DNA of 12,901 nt from JBMNNU01 sp050942695 (GCA_050942695.1 JBMNNU010000078.1:1-12901), one strand, 5' to 3'. Shown: positions 1-6,660, numbered from the stretch's first letter. Made by a program: numbers and translations. Notes: generated by a model not told the origin, from the letters alone.

Positions 1-1280
1 CTGCTGGTCCTGGCCTTCTCGGTGGTCCCTATAATAGTGGGTGTCGAGTTCCCCCCCGAAATGGTCACCGCCGTCGGTGTTGGATCTAGATGCTGGGTAG
101 GCAAAAGCGGCCACAGTTTGCTCTCCAACAGGTCGCCATCAACGTCCAGCAGATCCACCTTCAGCGGCTGAAACACGCCGTCGCGCACCACCAGGAACGA
201 CCCGTTGGGCTGCAGCCCCTCGATGTCGGCTTGGCCGTCCGCCCACTCTACTCGCACCCTGTCGCCGTGGTTGCTCACTCCAAAGGCGTAGCTCACAGGC
301 GCTATCGAGTCGCCCTTCATCTTGCCGGCCGCGAACCCCGACTCCACACGCCCCAGCGTGGTCGAAGCTCGACACTCTACGCGCCATCCGAAGCGGGTCG
401 GGACGACCAGACTGGCCGAGTAGTAGTTCTTGGGTCCGGTTTCGCTGTAAGAAAGGGGCTTCCAGCGCTGGAGCGTCACGAGTCCCGCTTCTGTCGTCTT
501 CTGTTGGAGTGTCTCAGCCGAGGTCATATCGGCCCGCACCGCGTTCAGGCACTGCTCTAGCAGCGCCTCTCGCGGAGTCGAGTGGACCGGGAGCGGCGGC
601 CATCGGGGGACGGAGAGGCAGAGCAGCGCGAACGTTATGGTGGCCGTCGCCAACAGCGCCGCGAAGGCCAGCAGCATGTAGCTTCGCCTGGTGAACCCGT
701 TGCTCGCCCGGTTAGTCCAGATCCATCGTAGGGCCAGCTTCCCGCTCGGCCCTCGTCTCATCTCGACAGCCCATTGGCCCAGCAGCAGCATCGTCGCCAG
801 GGTTGCGAGCGCTCCCAACGGTAGCGCCTTGCCGTGGAAGCCGACGCCGACGGGCGTGCCATACCCGGTTCCCTGGAAGAGCCACGGAGACAGAAAGATC
901 AGCGTGAGTCCTAGGATCAGGCTGGCGACCAGGAACAGCAGGTTGGTGCCCGCAAAGGCCAACGCAACCGCTGGACGGTTTTTTGCCCGCATCGCCCTGA
1001 AGGCGAAGGCGAGCGCGCTGAGCCCCACGACGATCTGCCCGAGCAACCTGTCGCCCCGCGGTCCCTCGAAGAAGTCGTTCACCGTCCGCGACCAGTTCCC
1101 CACGGGAGGACGGAAGTCCGAAGGGATGACGTCCCAGGGGGTGAGCAGCAGCTCGGTCAGCAACGCCAGCCAGCCGAACAGCATCAACCAGGTAAAACAG
1201 AGGAGAACGATGGAAACTACAAGCCATGCGGCATCGTCGTAGCGGCCTTTAGTCGCTACCTTGTTAATCGATGTAGCCAT
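1..1280 (-). CDS. Multi-pass membrane protein with extracytoplasmic C-terminal region, partial (C-terminus outside window)
   Basis: I read an uninterrupted minus-strand frame from 1280 down to base 1, 426 codons with no stop, so the gene runs off the left edge. Hydrophobic segments lie at about residues 18-42, 79-96, 104-131, 152-170 and 201-224, which suggests five membrane helices. From about residue 225 the protein is soluble, probably outside the cell, and beta-rich: GDRVRVEWADGQADIEG is followed by SFLVVRDGVFQPLKVDLLD. The visible end (from about residue 405) is rich in Thr, Ser and Pro, as in a linker. I chose ATG 1280 because GGGGTG lies 7 bases before it; an in-frame GTG at 1289 is the alternative and would fit a leaderless start. 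Overlapping frames in both directions lack this membrane-helix pattern and are shadows. I do not recognise the family; a role in surface sensing or anchoring would be a guess. Confidence 0.75.
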   Translation of the reverse strand, partial: MATSINKVATKGRYDDAAWLVVSIVLLCFTWLMLFGWLALLTELLLTPWDVIPSDFRPPVGNWSRTVNDFFEGPRGDRLLGQIVVGLSALAFAFRAMRAKNRPAVALAFAGTNLLFLVASLILGLTLIFLSPWLFQGTGYGTPVGVGFHGKALPLGALATLATMLLLGQWAVEMRRGPSGKLALRWIWTNRASNGFTRRSYMLLAFAALLATATITFALLCLSVPRWPPLPVHSTPREALLEQCLNAVRADMTSAETLQQKTTEAGLVTLQRWKPLSYSETGPKNYYSASLVVPTRFGWRVECRASTTLGRVESGFAAGKMKGDSIAPVSYAFGVSNHGDRVRVEWADGQADIEGLQPNGSFLVVRDGVFQPLKVDLLDVDGDLLESKLWPLLPTQHLDPTPTAVTISGGNSTPTIIGTTEKARTS

Positions 1281-1295
1281 CTGTTTCACCCCGTT

Positions 1296-1301
1296 ATTGT
1301 A
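1296..1301 (-). promoter_or_regulatory. Candidate -10 box for the membrane protein gene
   Basis: On the minus strand TACAAT stands 6 bases before an in-frame GTG at 1289 and 15 bases before the ATG at 1280. No good -35 box is seen at the usual distance. If used, transcription would begin at or near the GTG, giving a leaderless or nearly leaderless message. A second TACAAT at 1328-1333 (minus) also lacks a clear -35 box. Confidence 0.3.
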
Positions 1302-1353
1302 GCGTGAGGCCGATCACCCGTCGCTGTATTGTAAACGATCTACAAATAAAAAA

Positions 1354-1405
1354 GTGACGCTGATTGCCTGCAGATGGTATTATTGTGTCATAATTGATAC
1401 ACAAT
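1354..1405 (+). promoter_or_regulatory. Toxin-antitoxin promoter with palindromic operator
   Basis: A promoter reads GTGACG (1354-1359), 18-base spacer, TATTAT (1378-1383), with TG one base before the hexamer (extended -10). Over the end of the -10 box and the predicted start site lies an interrupted palindrome: ATTGTGT (1382-1388), ten bases, ACACAAT (1399-1405), with perfect 7-bp arms. Type II antitoxins, including Phd-like ones, are known to repress their own operon by binding palindromes at the promoter. That this one is bound by the downstream antitoxin is inference. Confidence 0.5.
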
Positions 1406-1416
1406 CGGGAGGGGTT

Positions 1417-1677
1417 ATGAAGTCCGTAGGGGTTCGGGAGCTGCGAGAAAGGACCACGGAAATCCTGAAAGAGGTTAACGAGAAGGGTGAGATCATCCAG
1501 GTTACTCGCCACGGTCGGGTGTTGGCCCACCTGGTGCCCCCTTCCAAGACTCCATCCAAAGAGGAGATCGAGCGGAGTCTGGAGCGGTTGCGCAGGCTCT
1601 CGAAAAAGATCAGCGAACGGGTCACTCAGCCGACCGACTCGTCGAAGCTGATGCAGGAGGAGCGCAGATGGTCGTAG
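1417..1677 (+). CDS. Phd/YefM-type antitoxin of a type II toxin-antitoxin pair
   Basis: This is an 86-residue protein. Its N-terminal half, MKSVGVRELRERTTEILKEV with HGRVLAHLVPP further on (residues 1-43), has the compact dimerising DNA-binding fold of the Phd/YefM family. The charged C-terminal half (about 46-86) would be the toxin-binding tail. Start ATG 1417 is chosen over the upstream in-frame ATG 1354 because GGGAGGGG (1407-1414) is an excellent ribosome site there, and because the upstream start would put coding sequence through the promoter and operator. It overlaps the toxin gene by 10 bases, the usual arrangement for translational coupling. Its expected role is to block the toxin's active site and to repress the operon. 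It could equally be labelled VapB, since its partner is a PIN toxin. Confidence 0.85.
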   Translation: MKSVGVRELRERTTEILKEVNEKGEIIQVTRHGRVLAHLVPPSKTPSKEEIERSLERLRRLSKKISERVTQPTDSSKLMQEERRWS

Positions 1678-2081
1678 ACGCTAGCGTCTGGGTGAGCTAC
1701 TTCATAGACATCGATGCTAACCATGCCTCTACGGTCGGTTGGCTGGAGGGAGTGATAAGGGATGGATGCCCGTTGATTGGGCCCACCATCCTACTTGCGG
1801 AGGTAGCCGGAGCAATAGCTCGCCGTTCGAACAGCTCGGAGATGGGGCTGGCGGCATCTGAAGAGCTTCGAAGCCTCTCTTCTCTTCGATTGGTGCCTCT
1901 TGATGATGAATTAGCTCGGCTATCTGCGCATATAGCAACCACCCTCCCGGCTAAGGGGGCTGATGCGGTTTACATTGCAACGGCGGAGATGCTGGATGTT
2001 CCCCTAATTACCTGGGATACCGAGCAACGTACTCGCGGTGGCCTCCTGGTACCTGTCGACTCCCCAACCGACCTTCCTTGA
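1668..2081 (+). CDS. vapC: VapC-like PIN-domain ribonuclease toxin
   Basis: This 137-residue protein has the usual PIN-toxin length and layout. The acidic metal-binding residues are all visible: D4 in MVVDASVW, E45 in LLAEVAGA, D99 in KGADAVYIATAE and D117 in ITWDTE. The catalytic site therefore looks intact. VapC-family toxins are Mg-dependent endoribonucleases, often cutting tRNA or rRNA loops; the target here cannot be read from sequence. AGGAGGAG (1655-1662), inside the antitoxin gene, gives a strong ribosome site 5 bases before ATG 1668. The operon seems to end here, with no convincing terminator in the following 160 bases (2082-2244). That gap holds nothing else I can support. Confidence 0.9.
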   Translation: MVVDASVWVSYFIDIDANHASTVGWLEGVIRDGCPLIGPTILLAEVAGAIARRSNSSEMGLAASEELRSLSSLRLVPLDDELARLSAHIATTLPAKGADAVYIATAEMLDVPLITWDTEQRTRGGLLVPVDSPTDLP

Positions 2082-2244
2082 TTGGACCAACACCACCTAT
2101 GGCGTTTGACAATTAAAGCAGTATTGGTAGGTCGAAGTGAGCAACCTTTGCTGGAGGGCGATCTCCGGTCGTTAATCGGCTTCACTGCGCCGGATCAGTA
2201 GTGCAGCAACCTGCAGCGCAAAAGCGATGCTTGGTAGCTTTAGG

Positions 2245-4167
2245 TCATCGTGACCCATCCACATATTCCGGCCGTACCGCCTGGATCTGCGCCTCGAAGT
2301 GGCCATCTCCCCCCTCGAAGCTGCCCGAAAAGCTGTAGACGGGCTGGACAAGCAGGAACGGCTCTGGGTTGGGGGCGACGAAACCTTGCAGGACAACAGC
2401 CGGCCTGGCATAGTACTCGAGCGCGGCCTGCTCCACATCTACATCGCCGGTGACCAGCGGCTCGTGCTCAGGCACCACCTGCGGTCGCTGCCTCTGGTAG
2501 CCGGAGAGGTCAGCCATCCTGTCGATATCCGTTCCCCCCTGCACGCTCACCAGCTCTAGCACCGGTAGTTCATCCTTCGAGGTTCTTTCGGTGGTTCGCC
2601 CCTCGACGATCGCCCGCTGCCCGCTGCGTTCCAAGGGCGGGGGAGCGCCGGCCGGCCTCTCCAGCCAGTAGCTCTGCCCGTCGTCTGCCACCAGCACCAG
2701 CCCCCCTTCGCCCACAATCTCCAGCCTCCCGAGCAACGCCACCAGCCGCTCCTCCGGGTACAGCTTCTCGTACTGCTCTACCCTGAGACTCCCCCCTGTC
2801 GGTCGCGCGGAGAGCGCCTCCACCCGACCCCGGACCCGCACATGCTGCTGGTCGAGCCTGGACAGCTCCTCGATTGCCGATCCTAGAAGCTTGAACTGCA
2901 CCACTGTTCGCGACTCCCTCGGCCCGGCCAGCAGCGTGGCCTCGTACCTCCGGCTCCCGTCCCTGGACTGGAAGACGAGTGCCGAGAGCAGCCCCTCCAG
3001 CTCCACGACTTCACCGAACTGGTAGGGCGGCAGCTCCTCCTGCCGGCGATCTCCAGCCGTCGGTACCGCTCTGGTCGACATACTCGAGAAGCCGGCGGCT
3101 GATGAGCCCCTCTCGCCCTGCTTGCGCACCTGCAGCAGATCCGGCCGCCCATCCTTCAGCCGTTCGTATGCATCCTCGGCTGATGTGATCGGATAGAGGT
3201 CGGCGGGAACCAGGGTCGCATAGGTAGACTGCACCGCGGTGATCTTCTCTTCCGGCCCCACCGTCACCACTACACCCAGCCCCCTTACAGGTCGCGATTC
3301 TAACGTCGGTGTGAACACCACCTGCCTGTAGAGTGGCGTAGCCCCAGGCGGGGCGTCGTCCACTGTCTCGACCAGATGCTCGAACTCTAGCAAGCCCCTC
3401 GCTCGCAGAAACTCCTCGGCAACGCGCATTACTTCCCCCTGTCCCCGCGTCCCCGCGTCTCCCAGTACCCCCACCTCCCCATCGCTCGCTGCGAATGAGA
3501 AGTAGCTTCGGAAATCCCTGCTCACCACCAGCCGGCCCTCGTTGCCCGTTACTTCTAGAACCCCAGTATGCGGCTCGTCTATCACGATTGGGTTGGATAT
3601 CCCCAGCCGATTGGCTAGCCCGCGAGCCCCGACCTCGTCCACCGGCTCCCGCACCTGGCGGTAGACTCTCACCCTTTCGGGTGGTTTGGGCAATTTCGCT
3701 CCCAGCTTGAAGGTGGCATTGTCGATCACCACTTGGGCCTCCGCTCCCAACTGCTCCGCGTAGGCTGATGCGACGTCCAATAGGGGCGGCAGCCGGTCCA
3801 GATCGGCCTCCAGCGCAGCATCTCTCCCACCCCAGGGTTGGAGCAACAGGGCTGCAACCGCAAGGGCGAACAGGGCGCACGCCGCCCTTAGCCCCCACCG
3901 CCAATGTGCTCGGGGAGATTGCACCACTCGCAGGTCGGGTACCGGCCTGCCTCCGCTTCCAACAGCTTCCTTTCCGACCAGCTCTTCCCTCAAACGAGCC
4001 GTGAATGCGGGGTCCGGCTCACCCTCCACCGCCTCTCTCTGGAGCTGCCTAGCTACATCCAGCAGGGAGCCAATATCCTCGTCGATGGACTCGATCGGGC
4101 GGCCGTCGAGCAAAAGATCGAGTGCTTCGGCGAACCTCTCGGCGTCGGCTCTATCGGACGTCGACAT
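2245..4167 (-). CDS. Single-pass membrane anti-sigma factor with very long extracytoplasmic region
   Basis: This 640-residue protein is inferred to be the anti-sigma factor of the upstream ECF sigma gene, whose end it overlaps by 17 bases. Residues 1-85 are cytoplasmic; ALDLLLDGRPIES and PDPAFTARLREELV resemble the N-terminal helices of DUF5667-type anti-sigma proteins. No HxxxCxxC zinc motif is present. One membrane helix spans about 91-110 (LRAACALFALAVAALLLQPW). The remaining 530 residues would be outside the cell. About 130-345 looks like an alpha/beta PepSY- or YycH-like region (ITSAEDAYERLKDG). About 385-455 and 475-545 resemble two OB-fold-like barrels (HVRVRGRVEAL; RAIVEGRTTER). These fold calls are inference. 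GGGGGAGG (4171-4178) lies 3 bases before ATG 4167, inside the sigma gene, which suggests coupled synthesis. The protein probably holds the sigma factor at the membrane until a signal acts on the outer part. Confidence 0.75.
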   Translation of the reverse strand: MSTSDRADAERFAEALDLLLDGRPIESIDEDIGSLLDVARQLQREAVEGEPDPAFTARLREELVGKEAVGSGGRPVPDLRVVQSPRAHWRWGLRAACALFALAVAALLLQPWGGRDAALEADLDRLPPLLDVASAYAEQLGAEAQVVIDNATFKLGAKLPKPPERVRVYRQVREPVDEVGARGLANRLGISNPIVIDEPHTGVLEVTGNEGRLVVSRDFRSYFSFAASDGEVGVLGDAGTRGQGEVMRVAEEFLRARGLLEFEHLVETVDDAPPGATPLYRQVVFTPTLESRPVRGLGVVVTVGPEEKITAVQSTYATLVPADLYPITSAEDAYERLKDGRPDLLQVRKQGERGSSAAGFSSMSTRAVPTAGDRRQEELPPYQFGEVVELEGLLSALVFQSRDGSRRYEATLLAGPRESRTVVQFKLLGSAIEELSRLDQQHVRVRGRVEALSARPTGGSLRVEQYEKLYPEERLVALLGRLEIVGEGGLVLVADDGQSYWLERPAGAPPPLERSGQRAIVEGRTTERTSKDELPVLELVSVQGGTDIDRMADLSGYQRQRPQVVPEHEPLVTGDVDVEQAALEYYARPAVVLQGFVAPNPEPFLLVQPVYSFSGSFEGGDGHFEAQIQAVRPEYVDGSR

Positions 4168-4717
4168 CGGCCTCCCCCAGCTTCACTCGCAGTGTCACGA
4201 TAGCCCTGTACAGAAGCTGCTTCACAGCCCCCTCGCTTCGGTCCATCCTCTCCGCTATCTCCTTGCCCCTCAGCCCATGGCTGAATCTCAGCACTACCGC
4301 GCGCCGCTGGTCCGGCGGCAGGCTATCCACCGCATCCCATAGCGAGCCCGCTTCCTCTCGGGCTGCCACGATCTCCTCCGGCCGTGCGTTGCGATCCGCG
4401 AGCCCGGACACCTTCTCCAGCGGCTCGTTCGGCCGGACCTTCCGGTGCCGGTCGATCACCAGGTTGGCGACGATGCGGTGCAACCACGCTCCGAACGGCA
4501 CCCCCTCGCAACGATAGCTGCCGATGTTCTGGAGGGCGCGCCGGAATGCCTCCGCCGTCAGGTCCTCGGCATCGTGGTGTGAGCCGGTCCGGGCGTAGGC
4601 GTAGCGGTAGATTCTCCCTACATACCGGTCGTACAGCAAGCCGAACGCCTCCCTAGAATCCTTGGCTGCCTTCACTAGCTCTCGTTCGTTGGCCGGCTCG
4701 GCTTCGGAGATCGTCAT
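4151..4717 (-). CDS. ECF-type sigma-70 family RNA polymerase sigma factor
   Basis: This 188-residue protein has the two-domain layout of group 4 (ECF) sigma factors. Region 2 is at about 24-94 (FGLLYDRYVGRIYRYA, then DAEDLTAEAFRRAL, then FGAWLHRIVANLVIDRHR). Region 4 is at about 125-178 (LPPDQRRAVVLRF, then the helix-turn-helix GLRGKEIAERMDRSEGAVKQ). Region 3 is absent, as expected. It should recruit RNA polymerase to a small regulon and be held by the anti-sigma factor encoded directly downstream. The ribosome site GGAGG (4725-4729) precedes ATG 4717 by 7 bases but lies inside a hairpin. An ECF-type promoter on the same strand upstream suggests it activates its own operon. The exact ECF group cannot be assigned by eye. 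Confidence 0.92.
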   Translation of the reverse strand: MTISEAEPANERELVKAAKDSREAFGLLYDRYVGRIYRYAYARTGSHHDAEDLTAEAFRRALQNIGSYRCEGVPFGAWLHRIVANLVIDRHRKVRPNEPLEKVSGLADRNARPEEIVAAREEAGSLWDAVDSLPPDQRRAVVLRFSHGLRGKEIAERMDRSEGAVKQLLYRAIVTLRVKLGEADVDVR

Positions 4718-4724
4718 GAAGCCG

Positions 4725-4744
4725 CCTCCAGCGAAAGCTGGAAG
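4725..4744 (-). promoter_or_regulatory. Hairpin sequestering the sigma factor's Shine-Dalgarno sequence
   Basis: In the minus-strand transcript, CUUCCAGC (4744-4737) can pair with GCUGGAGG (4732-4725) around a UUUC loop. That gives 8 pairs, one of them G-U. The full Shine-Dalgarno GGAGG (4729-4725) is in the 3' arm, and the ATG follows 7 bases later. Such a stem would limit translation until melted or remodelled, as in RNA thermometers and protein- or small-RNA-controlled leaders. The pairing is seen in the sequence; the function is inference. Confidence 0.45.
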
Positions 4745-4848
4745 CGATCTCTCACTGATAGAAACGCGGTAGATGTGGGAAGGTCACGCGGATGTACTGA
4801 CAAGGGTCTCTCCAAGCGAAACGGTGGGGGATATCCCATACTATATCA

Positions 4849-4874
4849 GACGTTTTGCGCCAGCGTTTTGTTCC
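4849..4874 (-). promoter_or_regulatory. ECF-type promoter (GGAAC-N17-CGTC) upstream of the sigma operon
   Basis: On the minus strand GGAAC (4874-4870) is followed by exactly 17 bases and CGTC (4852-4849). ECF sigma factors commonly recognise a GGAAC-like -35 and a CGTC-like -10 at about this spacing, and many transcribe their own gene. The start would fall near 4842, giving a leader of about 120 bases. An overlapping extended -10 (TGATATAGT, 4848-4840) could provide housekeeping transcription from nearly the same start, though its -35 is poor. Confidence 0.6.
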
Positions 4875-4913
4875 ATTCGGCCACTCATCTCACGGACTGA
4901 TGGGCATCCATTA

Positions 4914-4922
4914 TGGTACAAT
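4914..4922 (+). promoter_or_regulatory. Extended -10 element for the DUF815 ATPase gene
   Basis: TGGTACAAT is an extended -10 box (TG at 4914-4915, TACAAT at 4917-4922). It overlaps the first possible ATG (4913) and lies 8 bases before the in-frame ATG at 4931, so transcription would start close to that second ATG. No clear -35 box is visible. It is divergent from the sigma operon promoter, with about 40 bases between the two elements. Confidence 0.35.
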
Positions 4923-4930
4923 CCCAGACT

Positions 4931-6331
4931 ATGAGAAGTGATACCAATTACCGGCCATCGGCTTTCGGCTGCCAACGGGCACAACTTGGGGCGCTCGCAA
5001 GAAGCGCCGAAGGATTGCTCATCTTCCGCGGCGTCCTCGATGATGCGATCGGAGAGGCGTATCTGAATCTTCTCTATACGCTATCCGTCGATGATCCCGA
5101 TGCAACCCCTTCCTCATTCCTTCCCGCCTACTCCCGCCTGTTTTTCTTATTGGCGCAGGAAGCGGAGCTGCGGGACGCGCCAATCGTGGGTGACGCATGG
5201 CAGAACCACCTGCTGGATCGGCTGTTATCGGCTGAAAACCCATTCACCCAGAAGGCCGAACGAGCGCCGGCGGCGGCGATGGGTCCATCCCTACTCGAAG
5301 CGGTAAGAAGCGACCTCCGGGTACTGCGTCACCTGTTCGAAGTAGACGGCAAGGCTCTCGGATGCTTGATAGCCGATGGTCTACCGGAACATACGAACGG
5401 GTGGGTGTCCTGGGACGAGTTTCGCCCGATCAACCGCCCTGAAGCTTCCCAGAACGGGCGGATTGCTCCCATCAAGCAGAAGTTGGCCTCCAATCCCGAT
5501 TGGCCGTCTCTCATAGATGAGTTAGCCGCGCACTTCGCTACCTCGGGGGCGGGGGATTTCGCCCGCTACCGAGCCTTTCGATGGGTGCGCCGCGACGGTG
5601 CGGGGCGGCTGGAGGGGATAGCGCATCCCGATCCAATCCGGTTGGAGCAGTTGGTGGAGTACGATCTGGAAAGGGCACTCCTTCTCCAGAACACCGAGCA
5701 GTTCGTAGCCGGTTTCCCGGCCAACAACGTCCTGCTCTATGGCGACCGAGGGACGGGGAAGTCTTCTACAATCAAAGCCCTGCTCCACCGCTTCGGCGAC
5801 AGGGGACTCCGGCTGATTGAGGTGCCCAAGGCATTGCTGGAGGACTACCCCAGCATCCTGGCCGTGCTGCGAGGTCGCCGGGAGAAATTTATCCTGTTCG
5901 TCGACGACCTCTCGTTCGACCAACAGGAGACGGCCTACAAGGCGTTGAAGGCAGCGCTGGAGGGCAGTGTGGAGGCTAGACCGGATAACGTGGTGGTGTA
6001 CGCTACATCTAACCGACGCCACTTAGTGCAGGAGCGCTTCTCGGACCGCCGGGACGGCGACGACGAGATCCGGAGCTGGGACACCCATCAGGAGAAGCTG
6101 TCGCTCGCGGACCGTTTCGGCCTCACGTTGATCTTCTCCACGCCCGACCAGGGTAGATTCCTTCGGATCGTGGAGAAGCTGGCCAGAGGCCGCAATCTGG
6201 ATGTGGATGATGCCACGCTCCGTAGCCGCGCCCTCCAGTGGGCTGCTCTGCAGGGAGGCTTCTCCGGCCGCACTGCCAGGCAGTTCGTAGACCACCTCAC
6301 AGGTGAATTAGGGCTGGCTCACTCGAAATAA
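4931..6331 (+). CDS. DUF815-family AAA+ ATPase
   Basis: This 466-residue protein resembles the DUF815 group of predicted AAA+ ATPases (COG2607). Numbered from ATG 4931, the Walker A motif GDRGTGKS is at 271-278 after NNVLLYG. Walker B is FILFVDDLSFD with the acidic pair at 325-326. A sensor-1-like stretch YATSNRRH starts at 357, followed by SDRRDGDDEI and LADRFGLTLIF, both typical of the family. A C-terminal helical lid ends with FSGRTARQFVDHL. The first 215 or so residues form a helical N-terminal region that I cannot assign. No membrane segment or nuclease motif is seen. The start is uncertain: ATG 4913 is in frame six codons earlier but overlaps a -10 box, and neither ATG has a Shine-Dalgarno. 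The family's cellular role is not established. Confidence 0.85.
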   Translation: MRSDTNYRPSAFGCQRAQLGALARSAEGLLIFRGVLDDAIGEAYLNLLYTLSVDDPDATPSSFLPAYSRLFFLLAQEAELRDAPIVGDAWQNHLLDRLLSAENPFTQKAERAPAAAMGPSLLEAVRSDLRVLRHLFEVDGKALGCLIADGLPEHTNGWVSWDEFRPINRPEASQNGRIAPIKQKLASNPDWPSLIDELAAHFATSGAGDFARYRAFRWVRRDGAGRLEGIAHPDPIRLEQLVEYDLERALLLQNTEQFVAGFPANNVLLYGDRGTGKSSTIKALLHRFGDRGLRLIEVPKALLEDYPSILAVLRGRREKFILFVDDLSFDQQETAYKALKAALEGSVEARPDNVVVYATSNRRHLVQERFSDRRDGDDEIRSWDTHQEKLSLADRFGLTLIFSTPDQGRFLRIVEKLARGRNLDVDDATLRSRALQWAALQGGFSGRTARQFVDHLTGELGLAHSK

Positions 6332-6366
6332 TGGGACCATCAGGGGACTGGTATGCTGCCCCGAAC

Positions 6367-6389
6367 CTCGCTAAACTATCACTAGCGGG
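6367..6389 (+). terminator. Weak hairpin after the DUF815 gene
   Basis: CCTCGCTA-like left arm (6367-6373) pairs with TAGCGGG (6383-6389) around 9 bases: 7 pairs, one G-T. The downstream bases are pyrimidine-rich (CTCTTCGTTCTTC) but not a proper T run. It is the only hairpin close to the gene's stop, so it is a possible terminator with low certainty. Confidence 0.25.
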
Positions 6390-6427
6390 CTCTTCGTTCT
6401 TCATGCAGTTGCCCTCTATTTTTGTAT

Positions 6428-6557
6428 GGCATGGTTCACACAAACAGCCAGATCGTGTAACAACTCAATGATGTAGCGTCGGGCCTTGTGCCCTACGTGA
6501 TACCTCGTCGGGGACGAGCCCCGACGCTACATTGTGACTCGTGTCGTGAACCATGCC
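6428..6557. repeat. Nested inverted-repeat element (MITE-like or structured RNA)
   Basis: Most of the 329-base gap between the ATPase and the hydrolase is taken by this element. Outer perfect 12-bp arms are GGCATGGTTCAC (6428-6439) and its complement (6546-6557). Inner perfect 13-bp arms are ATGTAGCGTCGGG (6471-6483) and its complement (6520-6532). A third hairpin, CGTCGGGG/CCCCGACG (6506-6513 with 6519-6526, 5-base loop), uses the same right strand as the inner arms, so the two cannot form together. No coding sequence and no clear target-site duplication is visible. Its size and terminal arms suit a small non-autonomous element or an intergenic palindrome family. Nothing else was recognised in 6558-6660 beyond a possible GATAAT box (6632-6637). 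Confidence 0.6.
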
Positions 6558-6660
6558 TTTAGCATCTTCATTGGGAACATTTTGTGCTTTCACTTGGCTC
6601 ATCCAACAAATGGATCGTGTGCATTTGTATCGATAATCTCAGGTCATCGGGGGTACAACT

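Noticed and set aside
90..560. Plus-strand 156-codon open frame
   Set aside because: It is antisense to the coherent soluble region of the membrane protein, with no recognisable motif and no ribosome site.
691..1242. Long open frames on both strands (plus 691-1242, minus 712-1227)
   Set aside because: They overlap the minus-strand frame open from 1280 to base 1, which has clear membrane helices, a start region and continuity; these have Arg/Pro/Ser-rich shadow composition.
2106..2111. TTGACA in the gap after the PIN toxin gene
   Set aside because: No -10 box at the right distance and no plus-strand gene downstream for it to serve.
3011..3904. Minus-strand 297-codon open frame within the anti-sigma gene
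   Set aside because: It is a shifted frame of the 640-residue gene, rich in Gly/Arg with no domain signal; the longer frame has a membrane helix, a ribosome site and operon context.
6471..6532. Inner inverted repeat considered as a simple terminator for the DUF815 gene
   Set aside because: It lies 140 bases past the stop, the arms are 36 bases apart, no T run follows, and it is nested inside larger arms.
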